Shown in pieces: positions 8,357 to 15,043 of a stretch of DNA of 64,000 nt (position 1 is the first letter of the stretch; each line of letters starts with the position of its first letter). Under the pieces are notes generated by a model. It did no database searches, was not told the origin of the DNA, and saw only the letters and a program-made list of their open reading frames with translations. The DNA comes from Pseudoduganella lutea (GTDB lineage Bacteria; Pseudomonadota; Gammaproteobacteria; Burkholderiales; Burkholderiaceae_D): contig NZ_CP035913.1 in NCBI RefSeq assembly GCF_004209755.1, positions 6,944,001 to 7,008,000 on the forward strand, read 5' to 3'. The position numbers and the translations under genes were made by a program.

Positions 8357-9802
8357 TCAGATCGGATAGTGGCGGGGGGTGGTCTGCACGGTGATCCAGC
8401 GCAGATCCGTGAACTCGGCGATCGCGGCCTTGCCGCCGAAACGGCCATGACCGCTCGCCTTGACACCGCCGAACGGCATCTGCGCCTCGTCGTGCACGGT
8501 GGGCCCGTTGATGTGGCAGATGCCCGATTCGATGCGCCGTGCCACGGCCATCGCCCGGCCGATGTCGCGACTGAACACCGCGGCGGACAAGCCATATTCG
8601 CTGTCGTTGGCAAGGCGGATGCCTTCCTCGTCGCCATCGAAGCGAAGGATCGATACGACCGGGCCGAAGGCTTCCTCGCGGTAGGCGGCCATCTCCGGCG
8701 TCACGCCATCGATGATCGCCGGCTGCAACAGGTTGCCGCTGGCGCTGGGCACTGCCGGCAGCACCGTCGCGCCGCGTTCGACGGCGTCGCGGATCAGTGC
8801 CTCCACGCGCTGCGCTGCGGCCGGGTCGACCATGCCGGCCAGCGGCGCATCCGCATGCGCCGCCTTCAGGCTCGCGGTCTTGGCCGCGAACTTTTCCAGG
8901 AACGCCGGGGCGATCTTGCGGTCGACGAGGATGCGGTCGGCCGACATGCAGATCTGGCCCTGGTTGAAGTACGACGAGAATGCCGCCGCTTCCACGGCGG
9001 CATCGATGTCTGCGTCGTCCAGCACCAGGATCGGGTTCTTGCCGCCCAGTTCCAGCAGCACCGGTTTCAGGTGCTTCGCCGCCTGCTGCGCGATGATGCG
9101 GCCCACATGGGTGGACCCGGTGAAATTGATGCGTCGCACCGCCGGGTGCGCAACCAGCGTTTCCACGACAGCCGCCGCATCCTGTGGCGCGTTGGTGATC
9201 ACGTTGACCACGCCGGCCGGAAAGCCCGCTTCCTCGAACACGGTGCCGATCAGCCGGTGCAGCGCGGGGCACTGTTCCGAAGCTTTCAGGATGACGGTGT
9301 TGCCGCAGGCGAGCGGCATCGCCACGGCGCGAGTGGCCAGGATCACTGGCGCATTCCACGGCGCGATACCCAGCACCACGCCGCAGGGCTGGCGCACGCC
9401 CATGGCCAGCGAGCCTGGCACGTCGGACGGAATCACTTCGCCGGCGATCTGGGTGGTCATGCCGGCCGCTTCGCGCAGCATGTTGGCGGCCAGCGTGACA
9501 TTGAACCCGTACCAGATCGGGCTGCCTCCGGCTTCCAGCACGCCGCGCGCAACGAATTCAGCCCGGTATTTCTCCATCGTGTCGGCCGCCTTCAGCAACA
9601 GGCCCCGTCGTTCGGTCGGCAGCATCGCCGCCCAGGCCGGGAAGGCGCGTCGGGCGGCATCGGCGGCGCGCTGCGCATCCTCGACGGTGGCCGCGGCGGC
9701 GCGCGTGGCGGTATCGCCGGTGGCGGGATTGCGGCGCTCGAACGTGGCGCCGTTCGAGGCGGCGGCCGCATGGCCGTCCACCAGCAAATCGGTGTCAAAC
9801 AT
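8357..9802 (-). CDS. vdh: vanillin dehydrogenase (aldehyde dehydrogenase superfamily)
   Basis: This 481-residue NAD(P)-dependent aldehyde dehydrogenase should oxidise vanillin, released by the hydratase/lyase, to vanillate. Catalytic residues are visible: Asn150 (APWN), Lys173 (ILKASE), Glu251 (LELGGKNP) and the nucleophile Cys285 (NQGQICMS). Length and motifs fit the vanillin/salicylaldehyde dehydrogenase group. ATG at 9802 is preferred over upstream in-frame codons because GAGGAGACACC precedes it, nearly the same ribosome-binding context as the binding-protein gene. It is the second gene of the operon, 88 bp after ech and 9 bp before fcs. Confidence 0.88.
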   Translation of the reverse strand: MFDTDLLVDGHAAAASNGATFERRNPATGDTATRAAAATVEDAQRAADAARRAFPAWAAMLPTERRGLLLKAADTMEKYRAEFVARGVLEAGGSPIWYGFNVTLAANMLREAAGMTTQIAGEVIPSDVPGSLAMGVRQPCGVVLGIAPWNAPVILATRAVAMPLACGNTVILKASEQCPALHRLIGTVFEEAGFPAGVVNVITNAPQDAAAVVETLVAHPAVRRINFTGSTHVGRIIAQQAAKHLKPVLLELGGKNPILVLDDADIDAAVEAAAFSSYFNQGQICMSADRILVDRKIAPAFLEKFAAKTASLKAAHADAPLAGMVDPAAAQRVEALIRDAVERGATVLPAVPSASGNLLQPAIIDGVTPEMAAYREEAFGPVVSILRFDGDEEGIRLANDSEYGLSAAVFSRDIGRAMAVARRIESGICHINGPTVHDEAQMPFGGVKASGHGRFGGKAAIAEFTDLRWITVQTTPRHYPI

Positions 9803-9890
9803 GGTGTCTCCTCTGCGTTCTCGGGGCCGGCGCATCGCTTGCGCTCTGTGGCCCCGCACTATAAGGGAAATGTGGCGCGGCGACGAAAAC

Positions 9891-10724
9891 TCAGCCGCGC
9901 TTGTAGGCTTGCAGTCCCGGCTTGATCGTCTTGTCGTCCAGGAACTGCTTCAACCCTTCCTTGCGGCCCTTCTCGGGATCACGGTAGTTCGACTGGTCGG
10001 TCTTCGCATACAGGTAATCCTCGCCCTGCTCCCAGGTCAGCTCGCGCGCGCGCTTGAAGCCCTGCTTCGCGTAGCGCAGCACCACGGGGTTCTTCTCCAG
10101 CAGGTTGCGCGCCAGTGCCACCACCGCGTCGCGCAGTTCTTCCTTCGGTACGCTGCGGTTGACGAGGCCCATTTCCGCCGCCTGCCGGCCCGTAAACGTT
10201 TCGCCCGTCATGATGTAGTGCAGCGCCTGGCGGTGGCCCATCGTGTCCGCCACGGCCTTGCTTACCAGGTTCCCCGGCGGGATGCCCCAGTTCACTTCGG
10301 AGAGGCCGAACACCGCGTCATCGGCGGCGATGGCGAGGTCGCAGGCCACCAGCGGCGAGAACGCGCCGCCGAAGCACCAGCCGTTCACCATCGCGATCGT
10401 GGCCTTGCTGTACATGCGCAGCAGCTTCCACTGCCATTGCGAGCAGTCGCGGCGGATCCGTTCCTGGGTGATCTCCGGCTTGCCGTCGGTCTCGCGGAAG
10501 TACTCCTTCAAGTCCATGCCGGCGGACCAGGATTCGCCGGCCCCCGTCAGCACGATCACCTGGGCGTCATCGTCCAGCTCCAGCGTTTCCAGCACGTCGA
10601 TCATCTCGCGGTTCAGCGTGGGGCTCATCGCATTGCGTTTTTCCGGACGGTTCAGCGTAATCCAGCCGATACCGTCCGCCACGTCGACCTTCACCGTCTG
10701 CCAGCGCGCTTCATATTTGGACAT
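9891..10724 (-). CDS. ech: hydroxycinnamoyl-CoA hydratase-lyase (feruloyl-CoA hydratase/lyase)
   Basis: This 277-residue crotonase-superfamily enzyme should hydrate feruloyl-CoA and cleave it to vanillin plus acetyl-CoA. The residues known to matter in the Pseudomonas fluorescens enzyme fall at the same numbers here: Ser123 (AFSPL), Glu143 (LSEVNWG) and Tyr239 (DYLYAKTDQ). Length matches the family (about 276). AGGAGACATGT precedes the start. It is first in the operon and carries the controlled promoter; the two MarR-type palindromes sit in its promoter and leader. The vanillate formed would need a demethylase (vanAB or ligM) from outside this window. Confidence 0.93.
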   Translation of the reverse strand: MSKYEARWQTVKVDVADGIGWITLNRPEKRNAMSPTLNREMIDVLETLELDDDAQVIVLTGAGESWSAGMDLKEYFRETDGKPEITQERIRRDCSQWQWKLLRMYSKATIAMVNGWCFGGAFSPLVACDLAIAADDAVFGLSEVNWGIPPGNLVSKAVADTMGHRQALHYIMTGETFTGRQAAEMGLVNRSVPKEELRDAVVALARNLLEKNPVVLRYAKQGFKRARELTWEQGEDYLYAKTDQSNYRDPEKGRKEGLKQFLDDKTIKPGLQAYKRG

Positions 10725-10745
10725 ACATGTCTCCTCGATTCGTTG

Positions 10746-10762
10746 TATCAGGCTTCCTGATA
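10746..10762. promoter_or_regulatory. MarR-type operator 1 of ech
   Basis: TATCAGG-CTT-CCTGATA is a perfect 7-bp inverted repeat with a 3-bp centre, between the predicted transcription start and the ech start codon. The same motif recurs at 10782-10798 and inside 12603-12639, and a MarR gene lies 3 kb away. Confidence 0.7.
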
Positions 10763-10770
10763 TAAGTTTC

Positions 10771-10799
10771 ATACTAGACTGAATCAGGCAGCCTGACAA
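10771..10799 (-). promoter_or_regulatory. sigma70-type promoter of the ech-vdh-fcs operon
   Basis: On the minus strand TTGTCA (10799-10794) and TAGTAT (10776-10771) are separated by exactly 17 nt, a near-consensus -35/-10 pair. Operator 2 overlaps the -35 and fills the start of the spacer, and operator 1 lies just downstream of the predicted start point, so a bound repressor would block polymerase. Confidence 0.7.
10782..10798. promoter_or_regulatory. MarR-type operator 2 of ech
   Basis: AATCAGG-CAG-CCTGACA aligns with operator 1; its core TCAGGCAGCCTGA is a perfect palindrome. It overlaps the -35 element and spacer of the ech promoter. Its centre is 36 bp from that of operator 1. Confidence 0.65.
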
Positions 10800-10818
10800 C
10801 CTGTTTTTTGACTTTATT

Positions 10819-12585
10819 TCATCGGCACGCGAAACTGGCCGCGTCGTCGACGTTGCCGCCCGTATAAGTAGCCACTTTCGGCCAGCTGCACAGCGGTCGC
10901 GAGCGCCCGGCGGGGATGTTGCCCAGGCCCGGGTTGACGCTCGCGGTACGTGCCGTGGCGCGGATCGCTTCCGGTTCGACACCCTTCTCCACCCAGTCCA
11001 CCAGTGCGCCCATCATGTCGAACTGGTCGGTCGCGGGGCCGCCGGAACAGTGGTTCATGCCCGGCACGGCGAACACGCGGGCGAACGACGCAGCATCGGC
11101 ATAATTCGCCTTCAGCGCATCGAGCCACTTCACCGTGTCGTCGAACGAGAACACGGGATCGCTCACGCCGTGGAAGACCAGCACCTTGCCGCCGCGGCCA
11201 CGCAGCGTGTCGAGCCGGCCCGGCGTCGCCGGCGTCATGAACGACATCGACGATTCGGTAAACCGGTCTGTCGTCGCGTAGATCTTGCGAGCATCGGTGT
11301 CGAAGTTGAAATGGAGCGCGTAGTCGAGCAAGGCCGTGCCGCCTGCCGTCAGCGCTGCCGGATCGGCCGGGGGCGTGGAAAAGATCAGCGCCATCGACGG
11401 CGCGCCCAGCGTGGCCGTCAGACCCGGCGCCGTCGCGCTGCCGAGCTTCCAGGCGCGCCAGCCGGGCGCGGCCAGGCCCGGGTCCCAGGACCAGCGCGCG
11501 TACAGCGCCGTGCCGGCCGAGTTCTTTGGGCCGTCATAGACCTTTTGCAGCGCGGCTTTCTGCACCGTGGTGAGGCACGAGCCGTCGGCCGCGCCCGTGC
11601 ACGTCGGCACGTCCTTCTCCAGCGAGAACGTGGCCTGGCAGCGCGCCGTATCGGCCACCATGCCGTCGGTCGCGCCATCAAGCGCGTCGCACCGGGCCAG
11701 CACCCGGTTCGCCACCAAAGCCAGGTCGGGATTCGAGAAGCCGGCGCCGATGTTCGGGCGCCCGTCGGGGCCACGCGGCGCGGCGCTGGCCAGCGCCTGG
11801 GCGTCCCACATCTGCGTGACCGCCGCCTGTGGCAGGTTGTACCCCGCCGCGCCGGCCAGCACGCCGTCGTACTGGTCGCCGTAGCGGCTGGCCGCCACGA
11901 GCCCATGGCGGCCGCCGTTCGAGCAGCCGACGATGTACGAGCGGTCCGGCCCCTTGCCGTAGGCAGCCTTGATCAGGTTCTTCGCCATCGGCGTCAGCTG
12001 GCCCACCGCGTTGTAGCCGTAATCCAGGCGCGCCTGCGGATCGAGGCCATACACCTGGCCGGCGATCGCGCCGGGCCGTGTCGCGTCAGGCACGTGGCCC
12101 GCGTCGGAACTGATGACGGCATACCCCTGCAGCAGGGCGTTGCTCACCGGCCCGCCACCCGGCAGGTTGCCGAAGGCCGCGTTGCCACCGGTGATGCTGC
12201 CATCGTTGCCGCCATTGGCCTGGTAGAAGAAGCGGCCATTCCAGTCGCGTGGCAGGCGCATTTCAAAGCCGATCGCATATGGCCGGCCATCCACGCCCGT
12301 GCGCTCGTTCATCTTGCCCAGCACCACGCAGTGCTCGGGCATCGGCGTGGCCACGCCGTTGAGCGTTTGCGTCACGCTGCCCGCCGGCGCCAGCGTGGCC
12401 GAGGTGATCGAGGTATTGGCGAACGTCGCGCTGCCGGCGAGCTCGGTGCAGCTTGCAAGCCTGGCGCCGCTGGCTGGCCCGAGGTGGGTGGACACGGCGT
12501 TTGGCGTGCCGCTGCCGCCGCAGGCGGTCAGTGCGGCGGCAAGCGCGGCGGCTGTCAGCGCGGGGCGGAAGGATGGATCGTGCAT
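10819..12585 (-). CDS. tannase/feruloyl esterase family lipoprotein
   Basis: This 588-residue alpha/beta hydrolase of the tannase/feruloyl esterase family has a lipoprotein signal (AAALAAALTAC, lipidated Cys22). The nucleophile is Ser222 in GCSNGG with the neighbouring Cys221. The acid Asp (FHGVSDPVFS) and the His followed by Cys (GMNHCSGG) complete the family's CS-D-HC arrangement, in which a disulfide links the Cys pair. It should release ferulate or gallate-type acids from plant ester linkages at the cell surface. GGAG precedes the start at 8 nt. It is transcribed in the same direction as ech but has its own operator (37-bp palindrome), which ties it to the ferulate regulon and favours feruloyl esterase over tannase activity. 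Confidence 0.85.
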   Translation of the reverse strand: MHDPSFRPALTAAALAAALTACGGSGTPNAVSTHLGPASGARLASCTELAGSATFANTSITSATLAPAGSVTQTLNGVATPMPEHCVVLGKMNERTGVDGRPYAIGFEMRLPRDWNGRFFYQANGGNDGSITGGNAAFGNLPGGGPVSNALLQGYAVISSDAGHVPDATRPGAIAGQVYGLDPQARLDYGYNAVGQLTPMAKNLIKAAYGKGPDRSYIVGCSNGGRHGLVAASRYGDQYDGVLAGAAGYNLPQAAVTQMWDAQALASAAPRGPDGRPNIGAGFSNPDLALVANRVLARCDALDGATDGMVADTARCQATFSLEKDVPTCTGAADGSCLTTVQKAALQKVYDGPKNSAGTALYARWSWDPGLAAPGWRAWKLGSATAPGLTATLGAPSMALIFSTPPADPAALTAGGTALLDYALHFNFDTDARKIYATTDRFTESSMSFMTPATPGRLDTLRGRGGKVLVFHGVSDPVFSFDDTVKWLDALKANYADAASFARVFAVPGMNHCSGGPATDQFDMMGALVDWVEKGVEPEAIRATARTASVNPGLGNIPAGRSRPLCSWPKVATYTGGNVDDAASFACR

Positions 12586-12602
12586 GCGGGTCTCCGGTTA
12601 TT

Positions 12603-12639
12603 ATGAGGTTAATATCAGGCGTCCTGATATTAACCTCAT
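12603..12639. promoter_or_regulatory. 37-bp perfect palindrome, MarR-type operator before the esterase gene
   Basis: Arms of 17 bp (ATGAGGTTAATATCAGG and its exact complement) flank a 3-bp centre CGT. The inner 17 bp match the ech operators. It lies 18 bp upstream of the esterase start codon. A TTGTCA at 12667-12662 (minus strand) could be the -35. A purely structural role (RNA hairpin in the leader) is also possible, but there is no T-run. Confidence 0.7.
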
Positions 12640-12788
12640 GGTAACGCCTGAGATGGTGTCGTGACAAGCGGGACTTCGACAACACCGGGATCCGTGCCTG
12701 CCATACCGTATGCGATACTTTTGGAGAGGATTCGCGGCGGGGTCGCGTGCTAGCATCGCCCTGTCATGCACAACGGAGCAGACCGGCA

Positions 12789-13700
12789 ATGATCCCCATG
12801 CGCGCTGGACCCGGCAACCTGTCAGCCGTTCTCTCCGGCGTCGCCGCCAACCTGTTCCTCGGCTTTTCCTCGCTCTTCTGGTGGGAACTGGCGGCGCTGC
12901 CGCCCGCCACGCTGCTGGGCTACCGCATCCTGCTGTCCCTGGCCACGCTGGCCGTCGTCATGGCGATGCTGGATCGCTTCCGGGGCCTGGGGGCACGGCT
13001 GACGGGGCGCGTGCTGGCCATCCATGCGGCGGCAGCCGGCCTTGTCGTGATCAATTGGGGCACATTCATCTGGGCCTCCATCCACGGGCACGTCGTCGAG
13101 AGCGGGCTGGGGTACCTGATCGCTCCCTTCGTTGCCATCGCCGTGGGCGCCGTCGCCGTTGGCGATCCGACGAGCTGGATACGCAAGGGCGCACTGGCCG
13201 TCATCGTCGCCGCCGTCTGCGTAATGGTCCAGCGCAGCGGCGAGTTGCAGCACTGGGTGTACCTGGTCATCGGCGCCACGTGGGGTGCTTACGCATGCCT
13301 GAAGAAGCTCACCACGCTCGATGCCTTCAGCGGCTTGCTGTGCGAGACTGTGGTGCTGGCCGCCCTGCTGGCCTTGTCGCTGGCGGTATCGGCCACGTCA
13401 CTGCGCCTGCCCGCACCCATGGCCGACCCGGGCCTGTTGGTGTTGCTGGCCCTGTGCGGCGTGGTATCGGTATTGCCGCTCTGGCTGTTTTCACTGGCCG
13501 CGGCGCGCCTGCGGCTGTCGGTGATGGGGCTTTTCCAGTTCGTGCTGCCCACCACGCAGTTGTTCGTGGCGCTGGTCTTCTACCGCCAGGCCGTGTCGCC
13601 CAATACCTTGCTGTGTTTTGCCGTGATCTGGATTGCGCTCGGTGTGCTCGTTGCCGAGCCGGTGGTCAGCCGCGCCCTTGGCGCTCGCCCGGCGGCCTAG
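12789..13700 (+). CDS. EamA/RarD-like permease (DMT superfamily)
   Basis: This is an inner-membrane protein of about 303 residues with ten hydrophobic segments and the two-repeat architecture of drug/metabolite transporters. The opening (SGVAANLFLGFSSLFWWELAAL, then LLGYRILLSL) and WGTFIWASIHGHVVESGLGYLI are typical of the RarD subgroup. The substrate is unknown. It is divergent from the esterase gene and precedes the MarR gene by 173 bp, so a role in moving an aromatic compound is possible but unproven. The start at 12789 has GGAG 12-15 nt upstream; an in-frame codon 42 bp earlier is less likely. Confidence 0.75.
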   Translation: MIPMRAGPGNLSAVLSGVAANLFLGFSSLFWWELAALPPATLLGYRILLSLATLAVVMAMLDRFRGLGARLTGRVLAIHAAAAGLVVINWGTFIWASIHGHVVESGLGYLIAPFVAIAVGAVAVGDPTSWIRKGALAVIVAAVCVMVQRSGELQHWVYLVIGATWGAYACLKKLTTLDAFSGLLCETVVLAALLALSLAVSATSLRLPAPMADPGLLVLLALCGVVSVLPLWLFSLAAARLRLSVMGLFQFVLPTTQLFVALVFYRQAVSPNTLLCFAVIWIALGVLVAEPVVSRALGARPAA

Positions 13701-13873
13701 CCAGCGGGGTCGCCACCGCCATCGCGCGCGTAATGCCCTGTTCGAGCCCATGTAGCGTGCTCGCATCGGCATCGCCATGCCGCCCGGCGGAACCGCTCGC
13801 ACAGGCGCGGCCGGCGAATGCCGCGATTGGTTCTACAATACCGCCCAGTCCGACATTTTCCGTTCTCCCATCC

Positions 13874-14320
13874 ATGCCACTGCAAAACGATACGCCCGGC
13901 CGACCGTCCGGACTTGCCTACCTCGTGGGCCGCCTCGACCACGTGCTGAGCCGCCGCCTGCGCGAGAGCCTCGCACCGCTCGGTCTCACCGTCACCCAGT
14001 ACACCGCCCTGTCGGTGTTTCGCGCCCAGGGTTCGCTGTCGAACGCACAGCTGGCTGAACGCACGATGGTGTCGCCGCAATCGGCGAACGAAATGGTCAA
14101 GGCGATGGAAGGACAAGGCTGGATCGAACGCCGCCCGGACCCGTCGCACGGCCGCATCATCCAGATCAGCCTGACGATCGCCGGCCACGCGGTGATGGAA
14201 CGCTGCGATGCCGAGGTGGTGAAGCTGGAGGCGCGCATGTTCGCCGGTCTCACGGCCGAGGAGCGCGGCGCCCTGCATGGGGCATTGCGCGGGGCGGTGC
14301 GGGCGCTGAACGACAACTGA
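13874..14320 (+). CDS. MarR-family regulator, probable repressor of ferulate genes (FerR-like)
   Basis: This 148-residue MarR protein has an N-terminal dimer helix (LAYLVGRLDHVLSRRLRESL), a winged helix-turn-helix (LSNAQLAERTMVSPQSANEMVKAMEGQGWIERRPDPSHGR, quoted here as the region from residue 57 to 96) and a C-terminal dimerisation helix. MarR regulators of hydroxycinnamate genes in other proteobacteria respond to feruloyl- or coumaroyl-CoA. The link here is inferred from position and from the 17-bp palindromes, which suit a MarR dimer. No such palindrome precedes its own start, so autoregulation is not evident. No strong Shine-Dalgarno is visible. Confidence 0.8.
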   Translation: MPLQNDTPGRPSGLAYLVGRLDHVLSRRLRESLAPLGLTVTQYTALSVFRAQGSLSNAQLAERTMVSPQSANEMVKAMEGQGWIERRPDPSHGRIIQISLTIAGHAVMERCDAEVVKLEARMFAGLTAEERGALHGALRGAVRALNDN

Positions 14321-14392
14321 GCGCTCCCGTCTCGCGCGTCACACGGCTGAAGCAAAAATCGCCGATAATGGCGGCCTTTCAGAATGCATAAT

Positions 14393-14878
14393 ATGACGCA
14401 ACTTTCCATCATCGTCGCGATCGACCGCCAGCGCGGCATCGGCGTGCGCAATACGCTGCCGTGGCACCTGCCGGAAGACCTGGCCCATTTCAAGCGGCTG
14501 ACGACCGGCCACCCGATCATCATGGGCCGCAAGACCTTCGATTCGATCGGCCGGCCGTTGCCGAACCGGCGCTCCATCGTCATTACGCGCGATGCGCGAT
14601 GGCGGCGCGACGGCGTCGAGGCGGTGCACTCGCTCGACGAAGCGGTGGCCCTCGTCGGCGACGCGCCCGCGTTCATCATCGGCGGCGCCCAGGTATTCGA
14701 CGCATCGCTGGCCATCGCGGACCAGCTGATCGTCACCGAGATCGATGGCGAGTTCGAATGCGACACGTTCTTCCCGCCGATCGACGCCGCCACCTGGAAC
14801 GAGGCGGAACGCACGCGGCACCAGTCCGCAAGCGGCGTGGCGTTCGATATCGTGCGCTACCGGCGCGCCGGCCGATGA
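14393..14878 (+). CDS. folA: dihydrofolate reductase
   Basis: This 161-residue enzyme reduces dihydrofolate to tetrahydrofolate with NADPH. It shows LSIIVAIDRQRGIGVRNTLPWHLPEDLAHFK with the Met20-loop Trp and the catalytic acidic residue, MGRKTFDSIG for NADPH binding, PNRRSIVITR and the IIGGAQVF strand. ATG at 14393 gives the usual family start; an in-frame ATG 9 bp earlier is possible and neither has a clear Shine-Dalgarno. It is separated from the decarboxylase gene by a structured leader. Confidence 0.93.
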   Translation: MTQLSIIVAIDRQRGIGVRNTLPWHLPEDLAHFKRLTTGHPIIMGRKTFDSIGRPLPNRRSIVITRDARWRRDGVEAVHSLDEAVALVGDAPAFIIGGAQVFDASLAIADQLIVTEIDGEFECDTFFPPIDAATWNEAERTRHQSASGVAFDIVRYRRAGR

Positions 14879-14890
14879 GCATTTTCCTCC

Positions 14891-14948
14891 CCGCTCAGGG
14901 TGGCGCCGCCGCCCATGCACATTGAGTAAGATTTTTCCACCTGAGCGG
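14891..14948 (+). repeat. long inverted repeat in the folA-decarboxylase intergenic region
   Basis: CCGCTCAGGGTGG (14891-14903) pairs with CCACCTGAGCGG (14937-14948) apart from one extra G, across a 33-nt loop. It may be a folA transcript end structure or the first hairpin of the decarboxylase leader. Its right arm includes GCGGT, which could also pair with ACCGC in the next hairpin. Confidence 0.5.
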
Positions 14949-14993
14949 TGCAATTTCTGCGAGAATCGCGGACTTTTATCGACTCGCACCCAG

Positions 14994-15034
14994 ACCGCCC
15001 CGGTTCTCAGCTACCCCGGGCGGTTCTTCTTTTT
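14994..15034 (+). terminator. terminator-like hairpin (possible attenuator) before the decarboxylase
   Basis: ACCGCCC (14994-15000) pairs with GGGCGGT (15018-15024), extended by a GG/CC pair past a bulge, and is followed by a T-rich tract (TTCTTCTTTTT). The GGAG ribosome-binding site follows at once, so the hairpin ends inside the decarboxylase leader. This is the layout of an intrinsic terminator used for attenuation. Confidence 0.55.
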
Positions 15035-15043
15035 GGAGACATC

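Noticed and set aside
6485..9925. Long plus-strand frames opposite fcs and vdh.
   Set aside because: Composition dominated by Arg, His, Ala and Gln and no family motifs; shadows of the ferulate genes.
12603..12639. The 37-bp palindrome read as a rho-independent terminator or insertion-sequence end.
   Set aside because: No T-run follows on either strand, no transposase or target duplication is nearby, and its core matches the two ech promoter sites, so an operator is the better reading.
14875..14925. A 16-codon frame after folA read as an arginine-sensing leader peptide.
   Set aside because: It contains no Arg, Lys or ornithine-relevant codon run, so classic amino-acid attenuation is not supported; kept only as a note in the leader finding.
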